Shown here piece by piece: positions 17,899 to 26,942 of a DNA stretch of 55,898 bases. Positions within the stretch are counted from its first letter, which is position 1. Each line of letters opens with the position of its first letter. The translations under genes and the position numbers were made by a program. Below the pieces are notes generated by a model, which was not told the DNA's origin, searched no databases, and worked only from the letters and a program-made list of their open reading frames with translations. The DNA comes from Bacteroidales bacterium. Lineage in GTDB: Bacteria; Bacteroidota; Bacteroidia; Bacteroidales; VadinHA17. Location: assembly GCA_012519515.1 (NCBI GenBank), contig JAAYQC010000052.1, positions 1 through 55,898 of the forward strand, written 5' to 3'.

Positions 17899-20361
17899 AT
17901 GGAAATGAGATTCAGAAAACCTGTCCGCGAATTCCTGCTGCCCGACATCATTGACGGAGAAGGCGATATTGTTCCCATTATTGCCGACGGAGAGGACGGA
18001 GACCTGGAGGATATAGACGTACCTGATTCAATCCCCATCTTATCGCTCCGGAATACTGTTCTTTTCCCGGGTGTGGTGCTTCCCATAGCCATCGGACGAC
18101 CACGGTCGGTTCAGCTGATCAAGGAAGCCTATCGTACCGACAAAATAGTGGGAACAGTTGCCCAGAAAGATCCCGATACCGATAATCCTTCATTCGACGA
18201 GCTTCATACTGTCGGTACCATCGGACAGATAGTGAAATTGCTCGAGATGCCCGACGGCTCAACAACAGCGATAATCCAGGGAAGGAAAAGAATGGTTCTC
18301 AACGAGCTTATAACCGATTCTCCCTACTTCATTGCCCGTGTGAGAACTATCCCGGAGATAAAACCCGAATCGCCAAGCAAGGATTTTGATGCAATAGTCG
18401 GATCGCTTAAAGACCTCTCACTCAGAATCATCAAGATTAATCCAACCATCAGTCCCGAGGCTTCCTTTGCCATCAAGAATATTGAGAACAATACATACCT
18501 GATTAATTTCATCTGTTCAAATACCGATATAAAGGTTCAGGACAAGCAGAGGCTTCTTGAAATTAACAGTTTGAGAGACAGGGGATATTCGCTTATGGAG
18601 CACCTTGTACAGGAGATACAGCTTCTTGAACTGAAGAATGAGCTGCAGTCGAAGGTGAAAAGCGATCTCGACCAGCAGCAGAGGGAATTCCTCCTTCACC
18701 AGCAGATGAAGACAATACAGAATGAACTGGGGGGAAACCCTCTTGAAAAGGAAATAGAGGAATTCAGAAAAAAGGCCGAAGCAAAGAGCTGGCCGAAAGA
18801 GGTCGCCGCAACTTTCGGAAAAGAGCTTGGAAAACTCAGCAGGCTCAATCCCGCGGCATCCGAATACTCGGTCCAGATAAACTACGTCCAGACACTTCTC
18901 GATCTTCCCTGGGAATCTTACACAGAAGACAATCTCGACCTTAACAATGCACGGAAAGTCCTCGACGATGACCATTTCGGCCTCGACGAGGTGAAGGAGA
19001 GAATACTCGAACATCTGGCGGTTCTTAAGCTCAAGGGCGACCTGAAATCTCCAATCCTTTGCCTTTACGGCCCTCCCGGTGTCGGAAAAACCTCGCTGGG
19101 AAGATCGGTGGCCAAAGCACTTAACAGAAAATATGTCAGAATGTCACTCGGCGGGCTTCATGATGAAGCTGAGATCAGGGGACACAGGAAAACATATATC
19201 GGGGCAATGCCGGGACGGATAATCCAGAACCTTAAAAGAGCAGGATCATCCAATCCGGTTTTCATACTCGATGAGATTGACAAGGTAGGGCAGGACTTCA
19301 GGGGAGATCCCTCTTCAGCCCTTCTCGAAGTACTTGATCCTGAACAGAACAGTACCTTCTTCGATAATTTTATCGAAATGGAATATGACCTTTCAAAAGT
19401 CCTTTTCATAGCCACTGCCAACACCCTTTCCACTGTCGGCCCCGCACTGAGAGACAGGATGGAGCTTATTGAGATAACCGGTTACCTGGTCGAGGAAAAA
19501 CTCGAGATCGCCAGGCAGTACCTTCTTCCCAAACAACTCGAAAACCATGGGGTAAAGGCTGATCAGCTGATCATAGGCAAGCAGGTTCTGGAAACAATTA
19601 TAGATAAATACACCCGCGAATCGGGTGTCAGGGAACTTGATAAGAAACTGGCAAAGATAGTCAGGGTGACAGCCAAAAACATTGCCTCCGAAATCAATTA
19701 CAATCCCGAACTGTCGGATGAAATGCTGACACAAATACTCGGTCCGCCTAAGTACATCCGCGATCTCTATGCCGGGAACGAACAGGCCGGTGTTGTGACA
19801 GGTCTTGCATGGACGGCAGCGGGAGGCGAGATTCTGTTTGTAGAGACCAGCCTCAGCAGGGGCTCCGGCAAACTGACACTTACGGGAAATCTCGGCGAGG
19901 TAATGAAAGAATCGGCTATCATTGCCCTCGAATACCTGAAGTCGAATGCCGAACTGCTCGACCTGCCCGATAATTTCTCCGAAAAATGGAACATCCATAT
20001 CCATGTGCCAGAGGGAGCCATTCCAAAAGACGGCCCGTCGGCAGGAATAACCATGGCAGCTTCAATAGCCTCGGCATTCACACAGCGTAAAGTGAAGAAA
20101 CACCTTGCCATGACCGGCGAAATTACCCTGAGGGGAAAAGTGCTTCCGGTCGGAGGAATAAAGGAGAAAATTCTTGCTGCCAAGCGTTCAAGCATCAGGG
20201 AAATAATCCTTTCGGAAGATAACAGGAAGGATGTTGAGGATATCAAGCCCATCTATATAGAAGGACTTAAGTTCAACTATGTCAACACCATCATGGAAGC
20301 TCTAAATCTTACGCTTCTCAGGCAAAAAGTAAAAAACCCCAAAAAAATCACATTTGAATGA
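17899..20361 (+). CDS. lon: ATP-dependent protease Lon (endopeptidase La)
   Basis: An 820-residue cytosolic AAA+ serine protease for damaged and regulatory proteins. The N-terminal LON substrate domain starts near residue 46 (IPILSLRNTVLFPGVVLP). A coiled-coil region precedes the AAA+ module, whose Walker A GPPGVGKT is at about residue 392 and Walker B is FILDEIDK. The protease domain carries the catalytic Ser714 (DGPSAG) and Lys757 (second Lys of GGIKEK), 43 residues apart as in E. coli. The start is ATG 17899, with another ATG two codons on. It overlaps coaD by 4 bp (ATGA), so translation is probably coupled. Confidence 0.97.
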   Translation: MEMRFRKPVREFLLPDIIDGEGDIVPIIADGEDGDLEDIDVPDSIPILSLRNTVLFPGVVLPIAIGRPRSVQLIKEAYRTDKIVGTVAQKDPDTDNPSFDELHTVGTIGQIVKLLEMPDGSTTAIIQGRKRMVLNELITDSPYFIARVRTIPEIKPESPSKDFDAIVGSLKDLSLRIIKINPTISPEASFAIKNIENNTYLINFICSNTDIKVQDKQRLLEINSLRDRGYSLMEHLVQEIQLLELKNELQSKVKSDLDQQQREFLLHQQMKTIQNELGGNPLEKEIEEFRKKAEAKSWPKEVAATFGKELGKLSRLNPAASEYSVQINYVQTLLDLPWESYTEDNLDLNNARKVLDDDHFGLDEVKERILEHLAVLKLKGDLKSPILCLYGPPGVGKTSLGRSVAKALNRKYVRMSLGGLHDEAEIRGHRKTYIGAMPGRIIQNLKRAGSSNPVFILDEIDKVGQDFRGDPSSALLEVLDPEQNSTFFDNFIEMEYDLSKVLFIATANTLSTVGPALRDRMELIEITGYLVEEKLEIARQYLLPKQLENHGVKADQLIIGKQVLETIIDKYTRESGVRELDKKLAKIVRVTAKNIASEINYNPELSDEMLTQILGPPKYIRDLYAGNEQAGVVTGLAWTAAGGEILFVETSLSRGSGKLTLTGNLGEVMKESAIIALEYLKSNAELLDLPDNFSEKWNIHIHVPEGAIPKDGPSAGITMAASIASAFTQRKVKKHLAMTGEITLRGKVLPVGGIKEKILAAKRSSIREIILSEDNRKDVEDIKPIYIEGLKFNYVNTIMEALNLTLLRQKVKNPKKITFE

Positions 20362-20840
20362 GAAGAATTGCCGTTTTTCCGGGCTCCTTCGATCCTTTCA
20401 CCATAGGCCACGAAGGAATAGTAAAAAGAGCTCTCGTTCTATTCGATGAGATAATCATTGCTGTGGGAGCTAACGCTCTTAAAAAGAACTATTACTCACT
20501 GGAAACGAGGAAAAAGATGATTGCCGCGACATTCAGGGATGAACCTAGGATCACTGTCGATCATTATGAAGGCCTGACTGTCGATTATTGCAGGAAAAAA
20601 GGCGCCGGATACCTTCTCAGGGGATTACGGACCGCTGCCGACTTTGAGTTCGAAAGAGCCATTGCCCAGATAAACCGGACAATAATGCCGGACGTGGAAA
20701 CTGTCTTCCTTCTGACGGTGCCGGAACATACCTCAGTGAATTCGACAATAGTACGAGATATCATCAGAAGCGGGGGAGATGCCTCAAGGTTTGTCCCTGC
20801 CGTGATAAACATAAACGATTACAAGGGAGAGGACCTCTGA
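20358..20840 (+). CDS. coaD: Phosphopantetheine adenylyltransferase
   Basis: A 160-residue enzyme of coenzyme A synthesis that joins 4'-phosphopantetheine and ATP to give dephospho-CoA. The nucleotidyltransferase motif GSFDPFTIGH is at the N-terminus, with RGLRTAADFEFE in the middle and the late STIVRDI motif. Normal length. Its ATG lies within the end of lon. It converges with the Nudix gene across 41 bp without an obvious terminator. Confidence 0.96.
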   Translation: MRRIAVFPGSFDPFTIGHEGIVKRALVLFDEIIIAVGANALKKNYYSLETRKKMIAATFRDEPRITVDHYEGLTVDYCRKKGAGYLLRGLRTAADFEFERAIAQINRTIMPDVETVFLLTVPEHTSVNSTIVRDIIRSGGDASRFVPAVININDYKGEDL

Positions 20841-20881
20841 GGATCGCAAACCTTGCAAACTCCTGTGAAAAGACAGGCGAA

Positions 20882-21493
20882 TCAGGTCTTTAGAACGGAT
20901 GAATTTATAAGATCCATCAGCGAGAGCCAGGCTTTTGACTTGATAGAACTCAGTTCTTCGGGCGACAGCCATTCCACCCGGGTTATGCCTTCCTCAACCT
21001 GGGGTTCCATTATCATCTCTCCGTCATAATCCATCAGGAACCAGTTTGTTTTTTTAAGATATGAAATGCCTTCCCAGCTGTAGGTGTGGTAGCTTGGGTT
21101 AAGGGTTTTTACAATATATTGCCCAATGATGCCGCATTCTTCCGAAACCTCCCTCAGCGCGCATGCTTCAGGCTTTTCGCCCGGCTCCATATGGCCCTTG
21201 GGCAGATCGAGCATTCCCTTCTTTTCAATGAAAAGATACTTGCCTGAAGTGTGCCTTACCAAACCGCCTGCCGCTCCGACTTCAGTGAAATAGATCCTGA
21301 ACATTTTCCAGATGTGGGTTATGTTAGTACCATATACATTGACTGAATGAAGGGAGCTGTCGGCCTGGAATCCGGCTATAAGCTTATAAAGTTCTTTTGT
21401 CGTATAAAACTTATGGAATAAGGAGTATTTTTGCAGACGGTCAGGTTCGGGACTGATCATTATGAACCGGTTCTCAAAATGAACTTTATACAT
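20882..21493 (-). CDS. Nudix hydrolase
   Basis: About 203 residues. The N-terminal ~90 residues are a lineage-specific domain (MYKVHFENRFIMI...) followed by a Nudix domain with the full box: Gly, then Glu after five residues, and REVSEECG. It should hydrolyse a nucleoside-diphosphate derivative; the substrate is unknown. The ATG at 21493 is used (a GTG codon precedes it). Its start codon is only 6 bp from that of pyrE on the other strand, so each promoter must lie inside the neighbouring gene. The Nudix-pyrE pairing is common in Bacteroidetes. Confidence 0.88.
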   Translation of the reverse strand: MYKVHFENRFIMISPEPDRLQKYSLFHKFYTTKELYKLIAGFQADSSLHSVNVYGTNITHIWKMFRIYFTEVGAAGGLVRHTSGKYLFIEKKGMLDLPKGHMEPGEKPEACALREVSEECGIIGQYIVKTLNPSYHTYSWEGISYLKKTNWFLMDYDGEMIMEPQVEEGITRVEWLSPEELSSIKSKAWLSLMDLINSSVLKT

Positions 21494-21499
21494 CACGAA

Positions 21500-22135
21500 A
21501 TGGATAATAGCGCTAAAAAGATTGCCGAATATCTCTTACAAATTAAAGCAATTAAATTGCAACCGTCAAATCCTTTTACATGGGCTTCGGGGTGGAAATC
21601 ACCGATTTATTGCGATAACCGCCGCACTCTTTCTTTTCCTGAAGTAAGATCTTATATAAGGGATTCCTTTGCAACAGCCATAAGTATGTACTATCCTGGT
21701 ACAGAGCTTATTGCCGGTGTTGCAACCGGGGCAATAGCCCACGGAGTCCTGGTTGCTGAAAAGCTTGGCCTGCCTTTTATCTATGTCAGGCCGGAGGCAA
21801 AGGGACACGGTCTTGGAAACCGGATAGAAGGTTTCTTTGAAAAGGGACAGAAGCTTGTAGTCATTGAGGATCTTATCTCCACGGGAGCCAGCAGCCTTGG
21901 AGCCGTCAAAGCCCTGAGGGAAGCCGGTTGCGCGGTCCTTGGAATGGCTGCCATCTTTACCTACGAATTCGCCAGATCAGCCGACGGATTCAAAGAAGCA
22001 GCCTGCGAACTGCATGCACTCAGTAACTATACAACACTTGTCTCAACAGCTGTTGACACAGGTTACATAACTGACGATGATGTTGAAACACTGAAAAAAT
22101 GGAGGCTCAATCCGGCTGGATGGGGCATAGGATAG
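21500..22135 (+). CDS. pyrE: Orotate phosphoribosyltransferase
   Basis: A 211-residue pyrimidine biosynthesis enzyme converting orotate and PRPP to OMP. The start at 21500 (MDNSAKKIAEYLL) fits the family length; the frame upstream is antisense to the Nudix gene. Motifs are FTWASGWKSPIYCDNR near the N-terminus and the PRPP loop VVIEDLISTGASS. A TATTTTTG at 21426-21433 inside the Nudix gene could be its -7 element. The stop is followed after two bases by the SRPBCC gene. Confidence 0.95.
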   Translation: MDNSAKKIAEYLLQIKAIKLQPSNPFTWASGWKSPIYCDNRRTLSFPEVRSYIRDSFATAISMYYPGTELIAGVATGAIAHGVLVAEKLGLPFIYVRPEAKGHGLGNRIEGFFEKGQKLVVIEDLISTGASSLGAVKALREAGCAVLGMAAIFTYEFARSADGFKEAACELHALSNYTTLVSTAVDTGYITDDDVETLKKWRLNPAGWGIG

Positions 22136-22137
22136 TT

Positions 22138-22566
22138 ATGGCAGCACTGTCAAATTTTGAAAGCCGTAAGGGCAGCCTTTCATGCACTCCTTCCGAGATT
22201 TTTGATTTTGTAAGCGATATACGGAATCTCAGGCAGTTCGTTCCTGAAAATGTGGTGGAGGATCTTGTGATTGAAGAGAATGCCTGCAGCTTTAGTGTTC
22301 CGGCAATGGGAAAGGTAATTATAAGACTCTCGGAAAAAGAGCCGGTGAAAAAGCTGGTTTACAGCGGTAATGCATTGCAGTCGAATGACTTCTCCCTTGT
22401 GCTTGACATAATGGAAACAGCCGGGGGAAAGGCAGAGGTTATGCTAAGGCTTGCAGCATATATGAACCCTGTTATGAAGATGATGGCTTCCGGTCTTGTT
22501 TCCGACTTCCTTGAGAAACTGATTATGGAGATGGAAAGATTCCGTAACTGGAAACAGAAAGCTTAA
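22138..22566 (+). CDS. SRPBCC (START-like) family protein
   Basis: A 142-residue protein with a single SRPBCC/polyketide-cyclase-like fold. The pattern is an N-terminal strand (SNFESRKGSLSCTPSEIFDF), a helix reading VSDIRNLRQFVPENV, a set of beta strands and a long C-terminal amphipathic helix (GLVSDFLEKLIMEMERFRNW). Such proteins bind hydrophobic ligands; none is known here. It starts two bases after the pyrE stop and is co-transcribed. Its presence between pyrE and birA is a recurrent Bacteroidetes arrangement. Upstream ATG codons in frame overlap pyrE and are less likely. Confidence 0.8.
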   Translation: MAALSNFESRKGSLSCTPSEIFDFVSDIRNLRQFVPENVVEDLVIEENACSFSVPAMGKVIIRLSEKEPVKKLVYSGNALQSNDFSLVLDIMETAGGKAEVMLRLAAYMNPVMKMMASGLVSDFLEKLIMEMERFRNWKQKA

Positions 22567-22593
22567 ATTCTGCAATAGCCGTTCTCCCGGTCT

Positions 22594-23334
22594 TTAAATG
22601 ATGAACCCGATTTCCTTGAAGGCGAATTCATTGGCCTTTCCGGCCCTGTTTTCTATCCTTAGACAGCCGGATTCGCTCACTGCCACGATCCTGCCGTTTA
22701 TGATGCCTCCAGACGTCATGTAATCATGCCATTCGCCAAAACGGTAAAGCAGGGCAACATAGTCATCCCTTATCTGATCCCACTCGCCGGTGATCAGTTT
22801 TTTATAGCGCATGTCAAGGCATTTTAAAAGTTCTTTCAGACACAGATCTGTGTCGTAATTTATACCTGTGATCATCTTCAGGGAAACCGGGTTGGGGATT
22901 TGCTCAGGGAAAACCTCCTGGTTGATATTGAGTCCGATGCCGGCAACACTGCTGGTTATTGCATTTCCGGCTATTGAATTTTCAATCAGAATACCTGCTA
23001 TTTTGTCATCCCCTGCATAAATATCATTTGGCCATTTTATTTTACATCCGGAGATGATCGTGTTCAGATAATCGTGGATACCCAGGGAAATGAATTCACA
23101 AAGTAAAAACTGCTCAGTGGCTGCCAACATGTTCGGGAATAGTATGATGCTGAATAACAGGTTTTTCCCGTCTTCGCTCTCCCAGCTGTTTCCCAGTTGT
23201 CCCTTTCCTGCCGACTGATAGCCTGCACGAATGACCATGCCCTCACGTGTCATACCCGATCTTATATAATCCGCGGCCGTGGTATTCGTTGATACAACAT
23301 TACTCAAAAAGATGATTTCAGATCCTATTATCAT
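22594..23334 (-). CDS. birA: Biotin--[acetyl-CoA-carboxylase] ligase
   Basis: A 246-residue enzyme that activates biotin with ATP and attaches it to carboxylase carrier domains. The biotinyl-AMP loop reads AGKGQLGNSWES in place of the usual GRGRxGRxW, and the KWPNDIY motif and the C-terminal SH3-like domain (INGRIVAVSESGCLRI) are present. There is no N-terminal helix-turn-helix, so it is not a BirA-type repressor. It is convergent with the SRPBCC gene and divergent from rsfS. A minus-strand TATTTTTG (23428-23435) is a candidate -7 element. Confidence 0.92.
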   Translation of the reverse strand: MIIGSEIIFLSNVVSTNTTAADYIRSGMTREGMVIRAGYQSAGKGQLGNSWESEDGKNLLFSIILFPNMLAATEQFLLCEFISLGIHDYLNTIISGCKIKWPNDIYAGDDKIAGILIENSIAGNAITSSVAGIGLNINQEVFPEQIPNPVSLKMITGINYDTDLCLKELLKCLDMRYKKLITGEWDQIRDDYVALLYRFGEWHDYMTSGGIINGRIVAVSESGCLRIENRAGKANEFAFKEIGFII

Positions 23335-23392
23335 TTCACGATTTCCCTCTGGCCACTGCCAGATTTGCTGAAGGACAGAGACAAACTGACGA

Positions 23393-23408
23393 TGGCACTG
23401 TTATTGCA
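23393..23408 (+). promoter_or_regulatory. Near-consensus sigma-54 (-24/-12) site upstream of rsfS-ftsH
   Basis: TGGCAC-TGTTA-TTGCA: the GG (23394-23395) and GC (23406-23407) are 12 bp apart and all 11 core bases of TGGCAC-N5-TTGCA match. Transcription would begin near 23419, about 66 nt before rsfS. A primary-sigma -7-like TACTTTTG lies at 23450-23457 without a -33 partner. Confidence 0.5.
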
Positions 23409-23484
23409 CATTATGGAACGAAAGCGGCAAAAATACAGATAAAAGTTTGTACTTTTGCAACTTGATGTTTAACGAATCTCTTTG

Positions 23485-23859
23485 ATGAAGAAAGGACAGG
23501 ACGGGACGGAATTACTTCTGAAATCTATAGCAAAAGGTATTTTTGAGAAGAAAGGAAAAGATGTTCTTAAAATTGACCTGAGGAAACTGGATAACCGGAT
23601 ATCCGATTACTTCATAGTTTGCCATGGTTCGTCGGTCAGTCAGGTCGATGCAATATGCGACGCGGTTGAAGACACCGTTATCCGGGATACAGGAGAAAGA
23701 CCGTCGCATGTCGAGGGACTGGAAAATTGTTTCTGGGTCCTGCTCGATTATGGAAATGTTGTTGTTCACATATTCCTTGAGGAGTACAGGCATTTCTACA
23801 ACCTTGAATCATTGTGGGCCGATGCTTCCATGGAAGAGATAAGTGATAACTTAAGTTAA
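23485..23859 (+). CDS. rsfS: Ribosomal silencing factor RsfS
   Basis: A 124-residue factor that binds ribosomal protein L14 and blocks subunit joining when nutrients are low. Family motifs are seen: LRKLDNRISDYFIVCHGSSV, the segment around HVEGLENCFWVLLDYGNVVVH, and YNLESLWADA. The ATG at 23485 follows a TTG. It lies 10 bp before ftsH and begins the rsfS-ftsH-cdsA run. The upstream region carries a sigma-54-like site and is shared with divergent birA. Confidence 0.95.
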   Translation: MKKGQDGTELLLKSIAKGIFEKKGKDVLKIDLRKLDNRISDYFIVCHGSSVSQVDAICDAVEDTVIRDTGERPSHVEGLENCFWVLLDYGNVVVHIFLEEYRHFYNLESLWADASMEEISDNLS

Positions 23860-23869
23860 GATTTTATTT

Positions 23870-26026
23870 ATGGCTGAAAACGAAAATAAAAACAAAGGTC
23901 CGGTTAAAGCTCCGGAACCAAATATGAAACCAAAGTTCAATTCGAACTGGATTTTCGCCATTCTTATCATATCATTCCTTGCCATTAACCTGATCTACGG
24001 CGGTAAGACAACTCCAAAAATTCAGACCAGGCAGTTGAAGGAAATGATCAGCAATAAGGAGATTGAAAGAATAGTACTGGTTAACAAGGAATATGCTGAG
24101 ATTTACCTGAAGAAAGAGGTGCTGGAGTCGGGAAAATATACCGATATTCTGAAACCCGGCAGCGGACCAATGAATTTCGGGGTGCAGAAACCGCACTATA
24201 CCCATAATATTGGAGACCTTGCCACTTTCGAGGAATTCCTTCAGAAGGAACAGGAAAATGCCGGTTACGCCGATAAGGAGATTATTTATCCCGAAACAGA
24301 GACGCGCCGCAATTATATAGGTGAGATACTCGGATGGACACTTCCCTTCATACTGCTTATCTTCCTCTGGATCTTCATGATGAGACGAATGACCGGTGGA
24401 GCCGGAGGTGCTGCGGGAGGCATTTTCAGCGTTGGCAAATCAAAAGCCCAGATCTTCGACAGGGAATCAAACGTAAAGATCAATTTCAGCGATGTTGCCG
24501 GTCTCGAGGAAGCCAAAACGGAAGTAATGGAGATAGTTGATTTCCTCAAGAATCCGAAAAAATACACGGCACTTGGCGGTAAAATACCCAAGGGAGCTAT
24601 TCTGATAGGCCCTCCCGGAACGGGTAAAACTCTTCTGGCCAAGGCGGTGGCCGGCGAAGCAAACGTTCCTTTCTTCTCAATCTCCGGTTCCGATTTCGTT
24701 GAAATGTTCGTCGGCGTCGGAGCATCCAGGGTAAGGGACCTGTTCAAGCAGGCAAAGGAAAAAGCTCCATGCATTGTGTTTATCGATGAGATTGACGCGG
24801 TCGGCAGGGCAAGGGGTAAGAATGTGAACTTCGGATCGAATGACGAAAGGGAAAACACCCTGAACCAGCTCCTTACAGAGATGGACGGCTTCGGTACAAA
24901 TATGGGCGTAATAATTCTCGCCGCCACTAACAGGGCCGATATCCTCGACAGAGCACTTCTAAGGGCAGGAAGATTCGACAGGCAGATCCATGTTGAACTA
25001 CCCGAACTTACTGAGAGGGAAGCAATATTCAAGGTACACCTCCGGCCTATTAAACTCGAAAAGGATTTTGATGTGAGCTTCCTGGCAAAACAGACACCGG
25101 GATTCTCAGGAGCTGATATCGCAAATGTTTGCAATGAGGCTGCACTTATCGCGGCAAGAAAGAATAAGAATGTAGTCGAAAAGCAGGACTTCCTTAATGC
25201 TATCGACAGGATAGTGGGCGGACTGGAACGCAAAAGCAAGATCATCTCAATGGATGAAAAGCGAACCATCGCGTACCACGAGGCCGGTCATGCCACAGTG
25301 AGCTGGCTGCTCGAACATGCAAGCCCGCTTGTAAAGGTTACAATTATTCCCAGGGGAAGAGCTCTCGGGGCAGCATGGTACCTGCCGGAAGAAAGACAGA
25401 TAACTACCAGGGAACAACTACTCGATGAAATGGCCTACGCACTCGGAGGAAGAGCCGCGGAACAGATTATATTCGGGAAAATATCAACAGGAGCCCTGAA
25501 CGACCTCGAAAAGGTGACAAAACAGGCATATGCTATGGTCTCCTACTTCGGTATGAGCGAAAAGATAGGCAATATAAGCTTTTACGACTCATCGGGACAA
25601 TCGGATTACGGATTTACAAAACCCTATAGTGAAAGGACTGCCGAATTGATCGACCAGGAGGTTAAAAAAATTATTTCAGAATCCTTCGATCGGGCTGTTG
25701 AGCTTCTGGAAAAACACAAGGAGGGATTGACTGAGCTGGCAGAACTGCTTCTTGAAAAAGAGGTCATATTCAGCGAGGATGTGGAAAAAATCTTTGGCAA
25801 GAGGAAGGCGGATATTATAAAGGAACAGAAGGAACGTGAAAAAGAAACTCAGACAGGTAATGAAACGGAGCCGGAAGTATCTGAACCTGAAAAGGAAATA
25901 AGTGATCCTTCTCCTTCGGATGCACAGGAAACGGGCAGTAGTGACGGTCCGGAGACCGGCGGAGATCAAGGATCCGTCAGGCAGGAAGGGAATAATACAG
26001 CTTCACAACAATCTGCCAAAGACTAA
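23870..26026 (+). CDS. ftsH: ATP-dependent zinc metalloprotease FtsH
   Basis: A 718-residue membrane-anchored AAA+ protease that degrades membrane and selected cytosolic proteins. There are two membrane helices (residues about 27-43 and 150-168) with a short periplasmic domain between, then the AAA+ domain (Walker A GPPGTGKT near 247, VFIDEIDAVG, SRH region RAGRFDRQIH). The zinc site HEAGH is near 470. The last ~75 residues are a low-complexity tail rich in Glu, Pro, Ser, Asp and Gln, longer than in E. coli. It is followed by cdsA after 28 bp. Confidence 0.97.
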   Translation: MAENENKNKGPVKAPEPNMKPKFNSNWIFAILIISFLAINLIYGGKTTPKIQTRQLKEMISNKEIERIVLVNKEYAEIYLKKEVLESGKYTDILKPGSGPMNFGVQKPHYTHNIGDLATFEEFLQKEQENAGYADKEIIYPETETRRNYIGEILGWTLPFILLIFLWIFMMRRMTGGAGGAAGGIFSVGKSKAQIFDRESNVKINFSDVAGLEEAKTEVMEIVDFLKNPKKYTALGGKIPKGAILIGPPGTGKTLLAKAVAGEANVPFFSISGSDFVEMFVGVGASRVRDLFKQAKEKAPCIVFIDEIDAVGRARGKNVNFGSNDERENTLNQLLTEMDGFGTNMGVIILAATNRADILDRALLRAGRFDRQIHVELPELTEREAIFKVHLRPIKLEKDFDVSFLAKQTPGFSGADIANVCNEAALIAARKNKNVVEKQDFLNAIDRIVGGLERKSKIISMDEKRTIAYHEAGHATVSWLLEHASPLVKVTIIPRGRALGAAWYLPEERQITTREQLLDEMAYALGGRAAEQIIFGKISTGALNDLEKVTKQAYAMVSYFGMSEKIGNISFYDSSGQSDYGFTKPYSERTAELIDQEVKKIISESFDRAVELLEKHKEGLTELAELLLEKEVIFSEDVEKIFGKRKADIIKEQKEREKETQTGNETEPEVSEPEKEISDPSPSDAQETGSSDGPETGGDQGSVRQEGNNTASQQSAKD

Positions 26027-26054
26027 ACATTCAAACAGTTAAAAGCTTGTTAAA

Positions 26055-26897
26055 TTGGGTAATTTCTCCACCAGGACACTGACTGCGGTCTGGATAGTGA
26101 TTTTTATACTTGGAGGCTTTTGGCTCCATCCTGTTTCGTTTTTTGTAACCGGATTTCTTCTGCTTTGCGGGGCCATGTACGAATACTACCTGATGGTAAA
26201 AAGCACGGGCGTGAGACCCCAGGTAATAACCGGCATCATCACCGGAGCTGCAATGTATTCCATCGCCACTCTTGTAGCGGCAGGGATTATCGGTAATGAG
26301 TACTTCCTGCTGCTTGTGATCCCTGCCCAGATCATCCTGGTTACCCAACTTTACCGCGAACAGGATAGACCTTTCGATTCTCTGGCACATACCTTCTTCG
26401 GGATATTCTACGTGGGAATACCATTCTCCTTCTTCCCTTTTGCAGCCTTCTCAAGAACAGGTTTCAGGGCAATCCTTCCACATCCCGATATAGTGTTTTC
26501 ACCTGGACTGGTTATAGGATTCCTGATTCTTCTGTGGACCTACGACACGGGTGCATATCTTACCGGCGTCGCCTTTGGCAAACACAGGCTTATGGAAAGG
26601 ATATCCCCGAAGAAATCGTGGGAGGGTTTTTTCGGAGGCCTGCTGCTGGCTGTCGCTGTCGCATGGCTTCTCTCAGGCTGGTTCGGGATAACAAGTACCG
26701 CGGGCTGGATGGTTATTGCACTTATTATTGCAGTTGCCGGTACCTACGGCGACCTTACCGAATCAATGCTCAAGAGGAGCAGCGGAGTGAAGGATTCCGG
26801 TTCCCTGCTGCCGGGGCATGGTGGACTGCTCGACCGGTTTGACAGCGCACTGTTCTCGTTTCCTTTGGTTTATCTTTTTATCACTCTTTTTGGTTGA
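26055..26897 (+). CDS. cdsA: Phosphatidate cytidylyltransferase
   Basis: A 280-residue integral membrane enzyme making CDP-diacylglycerol from phosphatidate and CTP, the entry to phospholipid synthesis. It has about eight hydrophobic segments. The C-terminal signature is intact: SPKKSWEGFFGG, then GDLTESMLKRSSGVKDSG and LPGHGGLLDRFDS. The start is TTG at 26055 because a stop lies in frame just upstream and no ATG is near. It follows ftsH in the same transcript. The psd promoter overlaps its last codons. Confidence 0.95.
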   Translation: MGNFSTRTLTAVWIVIFILGGFWLHPVSFFVTGFLLLCGAMYEYYLMVKSTGVRPQVITGIITGAAMYSIATLVAAGIIGNEYFLLLVIPAQIILVTQLYREQDRPFDSLAHTFFGIFYVGIPFSFFPFAAFSRTGFRAILPHPDIVFSPGLVIGFLILLWTYDTGAYLTGVAFGKHRLMERISPKKSWEGFFGGLLLAVAVAWLLSGWFGITSTAGWMVIALIIAVAGTYGDLTESMLKRSSGVKDSGSLLPGHGGLLDRFDSALFSFPLVYLFITLFG

Positions 26898-26920
26898 TTG
26901 GCAAGTGTTGATTAGTTTTG
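26889..26920 (+). promoter_or_regulatory. Consensus Bacteroidetes promoter for psd
   Basis: TTTG at 26889-26892, 20 bases, TAGTTTTG at 26913-26920. The -33 box lies inside the last codons of cdsA. Predicted transcription start is near 26927, 16 nt before the psd ATG, so psd can be expressed apart from ftsH-cdsA. Confidence 0.7.
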
Positions 26921-26942
26921 CGGAAATTTATTCATTTAAGGA

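Noticed and set aside
20841..20881. Hairpin CCTGT-gaaaag-ACAGG as a terminator between coaD and the Nudix gene
   Set aside because: Only a 5-bp stem with no T run on either strand.
24313..25269. A 318-codon open frame antisense to ftsH
   Set aside because: Shadow frame caused by codon bias in ftsH; composition is low-complexity Ser/Ile/Leu-rich and matches no family. The same applies to long antisense frames over lon, ccsBA and dnaJ.
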